Source of the DNA: Burhinus oedicnemus
Taxonomy: Eukaryota > Chordata > Aves > Charadriiformes > Burhinidae
NCBI GenBank assembly: GCA_008921705.1
Contig: VFFE01007869.1
Span: 2,970,861-3,034,860 of the forward strand
Length of the DNA stretch: 64,000 nt
Reading direction: 5' to 3'
Positions 26,736-37,981 of this stretch are shown here, one piece after another (positions within the stretch are counted from its first letter, which is position 1; every line of letters begins with the position of its first letter). The notes below the pieces were generated by a model that was not told where the DNA came from, did not search any database, and worked only from the letters and a program-made list of their open reading frames with translations. The position numbers and the translations under genes were made by a program.

Positions 26736-27700
26736 AAGACTATGGCAGTCAGCTATTAAAACAGATGCTTCAAACGCTATGCTGGGCTGACTGCCAGCTG
26801 CTTTTGCATGATTCTACTGACTTGCGTAGGGTTACACCAACATTTAGAGAAATGGACAGTGATGCCACCTGACCAAGCCTCGCTCACATGGTTTTATGTA
26901 ATTAAAGGATATTCGAGTAGGAAGCTGCAGGTTCAGGTAAGGTCATTTCTGTCTTTCTCTATTGCGTGCCTTTCTGCTGCATTACACAGATGACAGAAAT
27001 GTTGTCTTAAATACGACTGCATGCCTCAAAATAATGCCAGGAGCATTTACCTGACATACATGTAATTTTATTAAAATGTCCAGGATAATTTTGGTACACA
27101 TAAAATCCTTTGGAGCCCAAAAACTGGGAATTAGCCACAGACACAAGCTCTGCTGTCGAACGTCATCTTGAGTATCAAAACACCTTCAGCAAATTGCAAT
27201 AGGTTTTCCAGTAATCTTCAGACAAAAAAACTACTCCAAACGAGTTTTGGTTGTTTCTTGAGGGGTGTTTGTCAAGAAAATACAGGTTGAACACTACTGT
27301 TAATCATCTCCTCTATGTTTGTGTTGCCAGACCTCCAAGAACAGAAAGCCAGCAGCTAGCTGTTGGGGCTGGAGGTTATTGGGGAGATTATTAAATCTTT
27401 TCCTCTCTTTTCCCAAAGGCTTTAAAAGCAACGTGAATGCTGCAGGTTCCCCTGGCACACAGAGGTCACATTTAAACCTAGTTTGTGGTTCTACATAAAA
27501 GCCAAAAAGACAAAAAAAGAAACCAAATCTCGGGGCGGTATGAAGCCACGAGAAGCAAATGGCAAAGTCCCCAGGGAACTAAAGTCCCTTGTTTTGCTTA
27601 GCAGAGAGTTTAATTCATCACGGAAATGCTGCAGAAGGTAAGAGGCAGAAGGTAATCCCGTTGGCAGACACGCCATCCTATTCACAGGTCAAGATTTACG

Positions 27701-27739
27701 GCAGATGCTGAGTGCAGATGCTGAGTGCAGATGCTGAGT
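27701..27739 (+). repeat. Three tandem copies of a 13 bp unit
   Basis: The unit GCAGATGCTGAGT is repeated three times without mismatch (39 bp). Perfect identity suggests recent slippage expansion, so the copy number may vary between individuals. Confidence 0.95.
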
Positions 27740-27987
27740 AATGGTTATTTCCCTTCTGTGGGGTTCGGCACCGAGCAAGCTCCCCCAGCTCACCCAGGCA
27801 CCACTTTCATACCCCCATTTCTCTTTCCCTTTCTTACCTCAAGCTATTCCTTCGCTCTTCTCTGCCATAAACCTTAGTCACAGGCACTCCCCAAACACTG
27901 CCTTCCCCCCAAAAATAAAGCAAAGTTTCAGCTTGTTTATTTTTTTTTTCTCCCATTTATTCTCAGCAGTGAAATCCAGGTGTTATT

Positions 27988-28130
27988 TCATAGAATCATA
28001 GAATCATTTAGGTTGGAAAAGGCCTTTAAGATCATCTAGTCCAACCATTGACCCTACTCTACCAGGGCTGCCATTAAACCATGTCTCTAAACACCACATC
28101 TACATGACTTTTAAACACGTCTAGGGATTT
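27988..28130 (-). mobile_element. CR1 LINE fragment (different subfamily)
   Basis: Begins with two terminal repeats (TCATAGAATCATAGAATCAT), then GGTTGGAAAAGGCCTTTAAG and a body about CCATGTCTCTAAACACCACA. This differs from the 7.3/12.7/37.8 kb copies and matches the avian CR1 type with the AAACCATGTCCCTAAGCGCC block. It is truncated after about 140 bp. Confidence 0.9.
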
Positions 28131-28983
28131 CTCCTGTGTTGAGCTGGGGAAGAGGCATCCAAGAAGCTATCCCACAAACCAAAGCACCGTCTCCCTCTGC
28201 ATTGCACTCCTCTTTATGCTTCTTCTTTCCCACCCGACGCCTTACAATGATCACACAGCCCAGTAGCTTCCAACATCTTCATCACTGCCTGCAATCCCAG
28301 GTAAGCTACTTTCACTGGAGTTTTTCCTGCAAAAGTTGGCATGAACAGGAACACCCAGGCAGCCCAACGTAGACAATGCTGTCCATGCTGCTGAGCTCAC
28401 CTCCTCCACAAAGGGTTCAATGGCAACAAAGGGCATCTCTGAGCTCCTTTCTTGGGAAAAAGCAGCAAAGTATAGAAAAAAATACTTGTTTTCTTAGTAA
28501 CACCTGTGTTTTCTTTATGCAACTACCATATGCTGTGCTGGTTAAAGTGACCCAACCGTGCACACGTACTTCTTTTCAATGACTGAAAAAACAATAAAGA
28601 AACCTTACAAAAATATAAACTTAAGTGCCTCATAGCAAGCTCTTATAATTAACTTGCAGTTGAGCCATACCCCATCAACCATCCTTCTTTCACCTCCAGA
28701 CCACCCCAGCAGAGCAGGAGATACCCGAGAACATCACAGGAGCTTTGCTCTCATGTTCTCAGGTACCTGCAAACACGCAGGGTGCATTGCACACCCTGAG
28801 ACCCTCATCCAGAAACCTCAGCATTGGGAAGATGTTGGGGGAAAGTGATGGCTTCTGTACTTCCTACGTGTGATAGCACTTAAATAAAGTTTAAAAAAAA
28901 AAGTTTACCTGCATCTCTTCAAAATACAAAATTAATGCAATCCCTGACACTATTCTCCTGTTAGATAAGACTTTTAGGGGAAA
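28131..28983. other. Single-copy non-coding DNA
   Basis: No gene recognised. AAATAAAG followed by an A10 run at about 28,881-28,898 looks like a polyadenylation-type end, but no transcript-like body precedes it that I can identify. Confidence 0.65.
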
Positions 28984-29150
28984 TCATAGAATGGTTTGGG
29001 TTGGAAAGGACCTTAAAGATATCTAGTTCCACCCCCCCTGCCATGGGCAGGGACACCTCCCACTAGACCAGGTTGCTCAAAGTCCCGTCCAACCTGGCCT
29101 TGAACACCTCCAGGGATGGGGCACCCACATGCAGGGATGGGACATTCACA
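28984..29150 (-). mobile_element. CR1 LINE fragment
   Basis: Left edge TCATAGAATGGTTTGGGTTGG is the CR1 3' end in reverse. It is followed by the blocks CCTGCCATGGGCAGGGACAC, CTCCCACTAGACCAGGTTGC and CTTGAACACCTCCAGGGATG. These match, in opposite orientation, the plus-strand copy at 53.8 kb, so both belong to the same subfamily group. Similarity may continue weakly to about 29,255 but is degraded. Confidence 0.9.
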
Positions 29151-30245
29151 AATGTCCCTGAACACATTCCCATGATTACACGTCTTGAGGTTTTGCCTCC
29201 ATGTCATGGGTCTCAAAAGCCTTGAAGTTAAAAACATTTCTCCTAGCCCCCTCAAGTTAATTCAATAGAATAGTTCCTTTTCACTCGTAATTGAGTTGTC
29301 AGCTCGCAAGAAGACTTTCCGCCTTAATATCGCTGCATTTGATTAAAGCCACAATATTGCACAGCGCTCGGCCAGGGACAGGGCAGCAGTTCTGACTGAT
29401 GGCGACTCTGGCGTGTGCATGTTCACAGCTTTTCACATGCTCTGACAGCACTGCCTGGTCGAGGAGGAAAGTATGACCAAAGAGGAAGATGAAATTTTCT
29501 TCTTCTCCTGTCGCCAGTGTCCTGCTTTGAGGTTACATTCACTGAAGCTGCAGACTGAGCTTTTAGCGAGGAGAGCACCCCATGTGTACAGATTTGTGAC
29601 GACGCTGCAGCTGCAGTAAGTTCTGTATTACCATATAAACCTGCTGTTCTCCCAGAAAGTCATTTAATTGTAAATCTCGTTGCTTAACTTTCAATAAGTA
29701 GCATGTTATTCCTAATACTTTACGGCGGGGGATGTCAAATAGAAACATGACAATGAATCGTTCTTCCTTTCTTCGGGCGGTGGTGGTAATTTCAGGATGA
29801 TTCTAATTAATAAGAAACATTCATAGCTCGTTTGTAGTTGCTTACAGTTTATATTCTGTAAGGGGGAAGTTGAAGCCGCAAACAAGACTCGAAATCATCA
29901 CCGGGCAAAGTCAAGGAGATGTTGATCAACCCCATAGTGCTCTGCCACACTCGCTACCCATGCAGAAAACTTGTTCGTCTTGCCAGCAGCTCCCAGCCTA
30001 AAAAATATTAATATTCATCAGATCTGCCACTCTTGTCTGCTGAAATTAATCCGTACATCATAATTAGCCAGAGCTTTGCACATTTTAGCGCACATTTTAG
30101 CACAAATTTTAATAATTCACAGAGAGTGACCTGAAGAATTTGAAGCCAAAAAAAGGAAGATACCAAAGGTTGCGTTTAAAGCGTGATATTTTGGCATGTA
30201 GAGGCAGACAAGTCCAAAACATGAATTCTTCAAGGCAGTGCCTTT
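29151..30245. other. Single-copy non-coding DNA
   Basis: No gene recognised. The first 100 bp may be decayed CR1. The part at about 29,280-29,400 and the AT-rich part at about 29,990-30,120 have the look of conserved non-coding sequence but nothing decisive. Confidence 0.6.
30079..30111 (+). repeat. Imperfect 12 bp tandem repeat
   Basis: CACATTTTAGCG is followed by CACATTTTAG and then a diverged CACAAATTTTA. It is short and possibly incidental in AT-rich DNA. Confidence 0.6.
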
Positions 30246-30430
30246 CCACAGACTCACCAAGGGGCTGAGACTGGAAGGGAGCCCTGGGGGTCTCCTTGCC
30301 CACCCCCTGCTTGTGCAGAGCCACCCACACCGGGCTGCCCAGGACCATGTCCAGGTGGCTTGTGAATATCTCCACGGATGGAGAAACCACAGTAGGACTG
30401 AAAGACCTCCCCAAGGTTTGGTCTGCAGGA
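30246..30430 (-). mobile_element. Older CR1 LINE fragment
   Basis: A diverged CR1 3' region in reverse orientation: CACAGACTCACC at the left edge, then CTGGAAGGGAGCCCTGGGGG, a CCAGGACCATGTCCAGGTGG block and AATATCTCCACGGATGGAGA. More substitutions than in the other copies indicate an older insertion. The right edge is uncertain. Confidence 0.8.
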
Positions 30431-33400
30431 GCTCCACATTGGCGTCTGCTCTCAGCCAGGCGGCTGTTTCACCGCTCACCTGCCTTTACCTGCATCTGGA
30501 TCACACGCATCTCCATGACCTCCAAACGATGGCTCCGTTACAGGTTGTTCAATAACAATTCAATCCAGCTGCAACAGTGCATTTCCCTCCCTCCCACTTC
30601 TTGCTTCTCTCCCCCGCCGTCCTCCTGCAGAGGCAAAGGGTGCTGCAAACATCTCCAAGTCCCGTGCTGGCGCGCACGCTGCAGCAGTGGATGCTAATGC
30701 CATTCCCTGAAAACCAGGTACCTTTTGCCAGCTCAGGAAGGCTGTGCTCATTGCGTGTAAGCACTTGCTTATTTAATAATGTTCCTTAGTCAAAGTGAAT
30801 TATTCTATGACTGCAAAAATCTTTCCAACTTATTTGCAGCCACACGTTTTCACAGCATCTCCACTTATCCCCCCCCAGACTTTTACAGGACTTGCAAACC
30901 CGCGGGGAATTTTGCACCTGGCAAATTTTTTCCAAATTTCCAAAGGCAGCACCTCTGACCGCCACCACCAGTGATAACCCACCTCCATGGCCTTCTGCTC
31001 GAGCACTCAAGCACCAATCCCCCCGCCAGCCCCCCGGCGCCACACGATGGCCATTGCCAGCTCTAATGAGCTGCAGTTGGCTCCCACCCTGCTGCGATGG
31101 ACGGGCTCCACCGCAGAGAAACGCCAGTTCGCTGCTCATAAACCTTCCAGCTGGATCCTTCTAGAAAATGGCAGTGAAGAGTGTCAGAGCACCGAGGATT
31201 TTTTTCACTGCCTGCCCTTTGCCCCTTCTCTTGCTTGCCCATCATTGCTTCTGCTTTCAAAGGAGAAAACTGGATTTTTTTTACTGCTTTAGCTACAGTT
31301 TGATGCAGAGGATATGGACTTCTCCTGGTGCTGTGCACATGACAAGTGGAGTAAATTAATGGGTAATTCCCATTATCTGGCTCTAAACTGATTCTGGAAT
31401 GAGAAATGGATGAGTTGATGACTAGAATGATAAACAGATAGACAGGCTGATGCAATCTTTTAAAATAAAACAGGTTTGCAACAAAATTTTCTTTGGCAAA
31501 TAAATTTTCCCCAAAGGAGACAGAGGACTGGATTTACCTGTACTGGTTAGCACTGGTTAGCTGGTTTTGCCCCACCACTCTCTGCAGACACTATGGGAGA
31601 ACAGAGTGTATCGATGTATCTGTGAATTCCAAAATTTTGATTCTGGTAGACAGTCCCCTGAGCAAAAACAACAAAAAATCTACCCTCTTCAATTCTGGAT
31701 TTTATTTTTTTTTTTACTTCTTTTCAAACAGTGAGAAAAACAATATTAGCTTGTCATTATTGATAGTAAAATCTCACACTGATAACTTTATATGACATCC
31801 CTTAATCTCTTTTCTTGAAAACAAACTCTACCTTTGCTTACGTGTAAGTGGATTAATGTTTTCAAACACATCCGTCCATCAGGAGTTTTCAGAATTGGGG
31901 ACTGAGTATCTACAAGAGCACAAAAGTGAGGTTAAAAAGTTGTCCGTAAATTTGGGGAAAGAATTGGGCACTTCTAATAACTTTCTTCTTTCCCTTTGAG
32001 GCGTCTCTTTTCAAGCTATCAGATGAGATGTGTGGGTAAAGCGTGCTTGGCCCTTGCTTGAGTATGATTGTACGATAATGGCATGTTTTGGCTCTTCTGA
32101 CAGATGAGGTATTTTATTAAAATAACATTTGAATTCAAGTAACTTCGACCATTAAATTCAGTGTGTTATTTACTTCTTGGTTAGAGCTGACACAGATCTC
32201 AGCAAGTCGGGTGTTACTGCATCATTTTCCAATTATTTCTCTTGACAGGTTGAAGGTGGCTTCATGCATGATAAATATTTAGTGATTTTTTTTTTCTCTT
32301 TTCATTTGATTACCTTATCATTCTGCTTGATTGAGAGACATATCTATCAAAAGCCAGACCGGCACTCTGCGGTCTCAGAGCAGTCGTAACCTTTGGAGCA
32401 GAAGCCCCAACCCTCAGCCAGTCTGTCCAAAACTCCCTGCTTCACTCATCCCACCCCCCCTTCCTCCAGCGTCCCCATGAGAAACCTGAAGCCAACCACT
32501 ACTAACAGTCAGCTTTGTTTAAACGTTTTCAGCTTCTGCTCCATATTAAGAACAGGAAATCTGGGGCAGCGATTAAAACATTTTCACCTTTCCTTTGCAG
32601 TCTTTGGTCTTTGATTTTATTCTTTCCGTAGCAGTTTATGCTTCTTGCGAGGATCTGATTGCCTCCTTTGCAGCAAATACAGGTGCAGGTGTCTCCAATG
32701 CTCACTTGGTGGGTAGATGAGCTCCTGCTCGCTCCAGAAACCAAGTCAATATTTTCATACATAACAAAGCCCATTTCTACCAGTTTTAAGATATTTTAAG
32801 GTGTGCATGACATCGCTAAGATATCACTGAAAAAGAAGTAACCTCAGGGCTCCTGAAGAGCCAAGGCTCATGCCTTGATGAACACAATTGCCCAGGGAAC
32901 ACGGAACAGACGGCCCGCTGCGACCCTTGTGCAAGGGGGGAGCAGATCACGGCCAACATCTTTGGATGCTGCTGGGGTTGTTCCCACATCAGAAGAACGA
33001 TGCTCGCCACGTCGTTAGAAATGATCTTGCCACAGCTTTGGCATCCCCGAAATTTCCATCTCCATCCACAGGCACGTGAGCCACCCCAGCAGGGACTGCA
33101 CTGGTTGACATGGGTGCCCGATAGTGAGGCTGAAAATCAGCTTAGTGGCTTTATTCAGTGGCTTATAAGAAAATAACTGGCCCATGTCTGTCCACAGTAG
33201 CAGACAGCCAGGTCAGGATGACAGGCTCCTTCCTCAGTGCCTCACTGGCCCTATTTATCCTCCATCAGATCCACATATCAGAGCTGGCTTTAACTAGCAA
33301 CTGCATTTCCATGCTAGCCCGGTGCTGATCTGAAAATAGGAAGGTAAGGAAAAACAGAACAGAACAGTAGGAAAAAAATCCAAACTGAGGAAAAGGATGC

Positions 33401-36400
33401 ATATGAACCTGGGAAAGGAAAGCAGCAGAGCACGTTGATTAGCAGGAGCCTTCATCACAGCATGATGCAGCTGGAAGGGTAAGTTCCAACAGTCATTTTA
33501 AACGTCACATTCCCGACCCGCTCTGTTTTTACTAGTGAAGTGCAGCAACTTTTTAACAAGCTCAGCAAAGGAGGATACAGGCTGTAATCACCTGCACTGC
33601 CCTCCTGGAGAAAACGGATGTGATTTTCATTGCAAAACTTCCCTGGTGCCTTGAACAACCCCAGGCACTGGGCTCCGTCCCATGCTTGCAGGGACCCTCC
33701 AGCCGTCATGGAACTGGCTGAGCTCAGGCTGGGGGAGCACGGTCCCAGCATCCTCCTGTATCACCTGCCACAGCATCGAGTCCTCCTAGACGTGGTGTAG
33801 GCTCATCCCATCAAACACGCGAGAACAAGCAGAAATACCATCAGAGCACGGACGGCTGCAAAGAGACAGAAACTGCACGTACATTGCTTTTTTGGTTTGG
33901 TTTTTGGTTGGGATTTTTTTGTATTTTTTTTAAATAAATGAACCATCAAGCCATTGACTAGCACGAAGGCAGAAGAGTCACAACCTGGTCCACGTCCCAA
34001 ACCTGGTTAATGAGATCTGAACTGAAAAGCTGTCGGCCGACACAGCCATTCGCTGCGAAACGGCTAAATGCCTAGCAACGACTTCCAGCCTGCGAAGGTG
34101 AAGAAAAGCTGGAAGAGTCAGATATGTTGCTAGAAAACTCAGGATCAGAGGAGAAGTTGAACATGCAGCACAGCATGCATCATGTGTAGCTACATCCGAG
34201 AGCGACGCAGGGACCCAAGCCTCCCAGCGAGCGGGGAAGGAGGTGGAGATGCCGCAGGGGGAGCTGCTGACTTTTTGTTTGCAGGATGGGATGGGTCTTC
34301 AAATATTAAGAGACAGACGAGGCCATGTCAGCACTTCTCAAATTTGGGGTGGGCGCACGTTTCGCAGTCACCAGTGTCTGCAGAGCTGTTCGGGTAAAGG
34401 ACCAGGGCTCGCTCTGGGTAAAACAAGCTGCTTGCAGCACACCCAAGGTCCCAATATCAGAGAAGAAAAGGACTGCAACCCTCAGTTTTAAGGACATGCC
34501 ACAGAACAACAGGCTTGTACTAAATGGCAGAACAATTCCTGCTTAAAATTGGTGTAAATCTAGAGAAAATCCCTTCTGATTAATGGATCTGCCCAAGGAT
34601 AAAGAAGTGAATAAAGCCTAACCCATCATCAGGGATTTAATTTGTCCCAGCAGTTGCTCCTGAGGCCAGGGCGGTTTGCTCCAGCTACGGGTCTTCCCCT
34701 CGCGCTTTTGTTGCCTACAGGACTTGGCAGTAATGTGCTGAGAAGATACCTCATTAGTAGTAATCATTATACCCTGGGTTGCAGTTTTATTCCTAAGAGA
34801 CCAGAAAAGGTCATCCAGCCATCGGCGATCTCTGTCTCCTTCCCTGAGAGCACGCTAAATCTTTGCGGAAAAATAATACACTGTTAAACATGACATTAAT
34901 TAAGTGAAGGATAATCATTACCTTCTCCTATGTTGAGAACTTTGAAGATCTCTACCATATGTTTAGGCTTCCCTCTCTCTTATAACTCAACAGTAAAAGC
35001 CCTGCATAATTTACAAGTGCTAATAAAAATGCATAAATGTTTTCATAATTGTTGGAAAGTTACAGCACAATCAAATTTACAGCACAATCAGATCATTGAG
35101 GGAGCAACAGTTTCACAGCAATTTTTGATGCTGGCATTTCCATTTTTAAAGTTACATTCATCATAACTTTATGTGTTTTTATTGTAATGGATGAGTATGT
35201 CAAAACTCAATGCTAATGTGAAATCGCTAGCATTCTTTCTCCTCCTTTTATAGGGTAAAATTTTTGTTTGAGATTGAATTTATTACTTTATTATTCAAAG
35301 CCTGAGCTATTTAAAGCGGGCGGAGGTGAATGTTTGGCATTTTTGTCCTAGATTTTGCAGGAAAATTGTGGTCTTTTTCATGTTAACTTACCAAGCATCC
35401 TTCCCACTGCACATACCTTTTGCCACATTTTCCTCAAGTAGAGAGATTTTGAATTTACCTTTCAAAAAAATATTCTGTAGCTGCATTTCCTCTTTCGAGC
35501 ACATTTTGTTTCCAGCTCACGCAAGTTCTGTAGCTTTGTGTTAAGTCCTTCAACTCAGACAAGAGGGGAATGGGAGACCTGCTCCTTCACACCAGCACTT
35601 ACGTGAATAAACACGTGGAGGTGATTTTGTTGACCTTCCTCATCCCAGGGACAGGATCAGATTTGCAATATAAACAGCAATATTAATATGGACAAGCTAC
35701 TAGACTGAAATTCAGATTACAAATGTATATTAATGGCAAAATAAACCACATCATTTTGCAGCAATGTTAGAATTATTTAGCATTATGGCATTACTTCGAT
35801 ATTTCTACTGAAACGTTGGTGGGTTTGTGGAGTGGGGTCATTTCTGCATGGGTAGAGCGACCATGCCAAGGTGACGGGAGCCTCGAGGAGAGGAGGGAAG
35901 ACGGTGGGGAGCGGGTAGCCAGGTTGTACATGGCAGGAGGGGGTCAGTGGAGGTGAGCACCTCCACACGCACACACAGGCACATGGGGCACGGCTGCAGG
36001 ACCAAGTCATGCTGGGCAAAACAGGGTTGGATGTCAGAAATTTCCCAGTTCTGGAGAGCAGAGCTGCACATGGAAGTGTAAGGGGGCCGTTCAGCTGCCT
36101 ACGCAACGCTTGATCGCTTGGCGACAAAATTTCAAATGAATAAACAGATGGCGAAAAAGACCACAAACTACAAAAGTAGAAATGTTTCCCAAAAAAATCT
36201 GCAAGGGAGACATCCTGGCAGGATGGTGCAAGGGCTCCTGTCCTGGACACCCACCGCCTTGCCAGCCCCAGCAGGTTCCCAACCAGAAAGCCCGTTGCGG
36301 GTTTCAAGTACTCCAAAATATTGTGCTATACGTAAACGAAGAAAGAACAGACTCCTTTAGGATCAAACCAGAAAGGAAACCCCGCAACAAAGGTGCACGT

Positions 36401-37828
36401 GGCAGCCTGACTGATGGTTGCAGACAAAATCCCAAAGGAGAGAGAATAAAAGTTAATTACATCCAGAACATCCTACCAGGGACAAAAGAGGTGACACTGG
36501 TTGCAGCAGCTACATCCCAAGTTCCCAGTGACCGCCACGTGCATCCTCACTGTGGGAACGAGCGCAGAGTTAACGCTCAGCCAAACAGCACACATTAAAA
36601 AGCAAATAGACTCCACACGTTATGCCAAGAGCATGTCTTTCAGCCGCTTATCTTCATATGGTTTCTCCTGCTTTTCAACAAAAAAAAAAAATATATATAA
36701 ATAAAGTGCTCCTATTGTGTAGGAAATGTCCCCAGGCTGGGCTGCTGCTCCATCCATGGGATCCAAGTGCCATCTTGTGTTCACACGCTGCATTTCAGGG
36801 GAGCTTTTCCCCTCCCATATTCATCAAAACACCAGCTCCTGCACGCCATGGAAATGCTTGTAGAGTTTTGGGTCTCTTGACACTGAATTAATTGCATCTT
36901 GAAATGTCAGCAAAGCCATTTAATAATAAATACAGCTGCACATTTTATAAGTGTGAACCACCAATAAATCCTTGGTGCTTACCTTGCATGACCGCTGTCA
37001 AACCCACTTCCATCCCAACCCCTTCTGTTTGATGCAGGTGTGGCCATGCTGGCCATCACCATCCTCATTGCTCTACCCGTCGCACAAGAGGATGCCTCTC
37101 AGCGTGACATTTTTATTTTGCAGGCAGGAACCAGGGGAAGGCAGAGGGAGCTGGAAGTTGTAGGTTTGCAGGAAAAAATACGGTTTTATAACAATGAGCT
37201 GCTCAGGAATTAAACTCAGATTTCCTGGAAAGGTACAGCTGAGATAAATTAAAAACTCCAAAAAGTTGAACAGTTCATCTTGAGATGTCTGTAATAGCAT
37301 ACAAGAAAACTTTCAATATATAATTGTTTAGCTACATTTTAAAAGAAAAAGAGATAGAAAGCTAAATCAGAGTTCGGTTTTTCAATGAAGATTAAAGCAA
37401 ATACTTTAGTCAACCCCAAATTATATTTCTGGCTGTTGATTTTGCCAAAATGCTAGTCGATGGCTGTCCTGGAACAATATTTTATTTTCTTCAGTGTAGA
37501 CGCCGAACCTAAAAACGCCTTTGTTCTCACAGCACTAACAAACATACGCATTTTCAGCTGTCCATTCTTCTCTCTTTATGTTGAGTAACAAAATCCCACT
37601 GTGCTCCACTTCGTGCTCCACATGAACAGAAGTGATTTTAGATGTCGTATGCACACATGCATGGACCCAACAGCCCATCCTCCCGCCTCACCTTCCCTGC
37701 ATGCAATAGTACTTTGAATATTATTCTTTTATTTTTACGAAATCAACGTACAGCACAAAACCTTTCCTCGCTGGCTTACTGTAGAAGTGAAGGGTCCCTC
37801 CACATTCATTGCGTTCACGGTGCCCGTG
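30431..37828. other. Single-copy non-coding DNA
   Basis: No gene or interspersed repeat recognised over about 7.4 kb. It includes a G/T-rich tract at about 33,885-33,930, AT-rich ATTA-containing sequence at about 34,860-35,170 that may be regulatory, a small tandem repeat at 35,060, and an A13 run near 36,679-36,691. Frames at 35,783-36,316 (minus) and 36,182-36,598 (plus) are long for the region but overlap each other and show no domain pattern. Confidence 0.65.
35060..35090 (+). repeat. Two copies of a 14 bp word, period 17
   Basis: TTACAGCACAATCA occurs at 35,060 and 35,077. A short local duplication in AT-rich sequence. Confidence 0.8.
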
Positions 37829-37981
37829 TCACAGAATCACAGAATCTCCGGGGTTGGCAGGGACCTCTGGAGATCATCTAGTCCAACCCCCCTGCCAGAG
37901 CAGGGTCACCCAGAGCAGGTTGCACAAGACGGCGTCCAGGCAGGTTTGGAATGTCTCCAGAGTCGGAGACTCCACCACCTT
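37829..37981 (-). mobile_element. CR1 LINE fragment (about 150 bp)
   Basis: Left edge has two terminal repeats (TCACAGAATCACAGAATCTC), then the same blocks as the 7.3 and 12.7 kb copies, including GTCTCCAGAGTCGGAGAC. It is truncated at about 37,981. It clearly belongs to the same subfamily as the 12.7 kb copy, from which it differs at a few positions only. Confidence 0.95.

Larger units (their letters stand above)
18831..27987. other. Single-copy non-coding DNA with simple repeats
   Basis: No gene or interspersed repeat recognised over about 9 kb. It contains T and A homopolymers (21,787-21,797, 23,362-23,376, about 23,939-23,950, 25,778-25,790, 26,711-26,735), AT-dinucleotide stretches (21,798-21,812, about 25,650-25,680, about 26,608-26,621), a short CpG-containing patch at about 24,330-24,480, and a small tandem repeat at 27,701. 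Longer frames at 23,517-24,035 and 24,924-25,436 run through GC-rich sequence, overlap others on both strands and show no domain. Confidence 0.65.

Noticed and set aside
28881..28898. AATAAA plus A-run as a processed pseudogene tail
   Set aside because: No gene-like body upstream and no flanking duplication visible. Common by chance in AT-rich DNA.
35783..36598. Overlapping 177- and 138-codon frames on opposite strands
   Set aside because: They overlap each other in a GC-rich patch and show biased residue content (P, S, C) rather than a domain.
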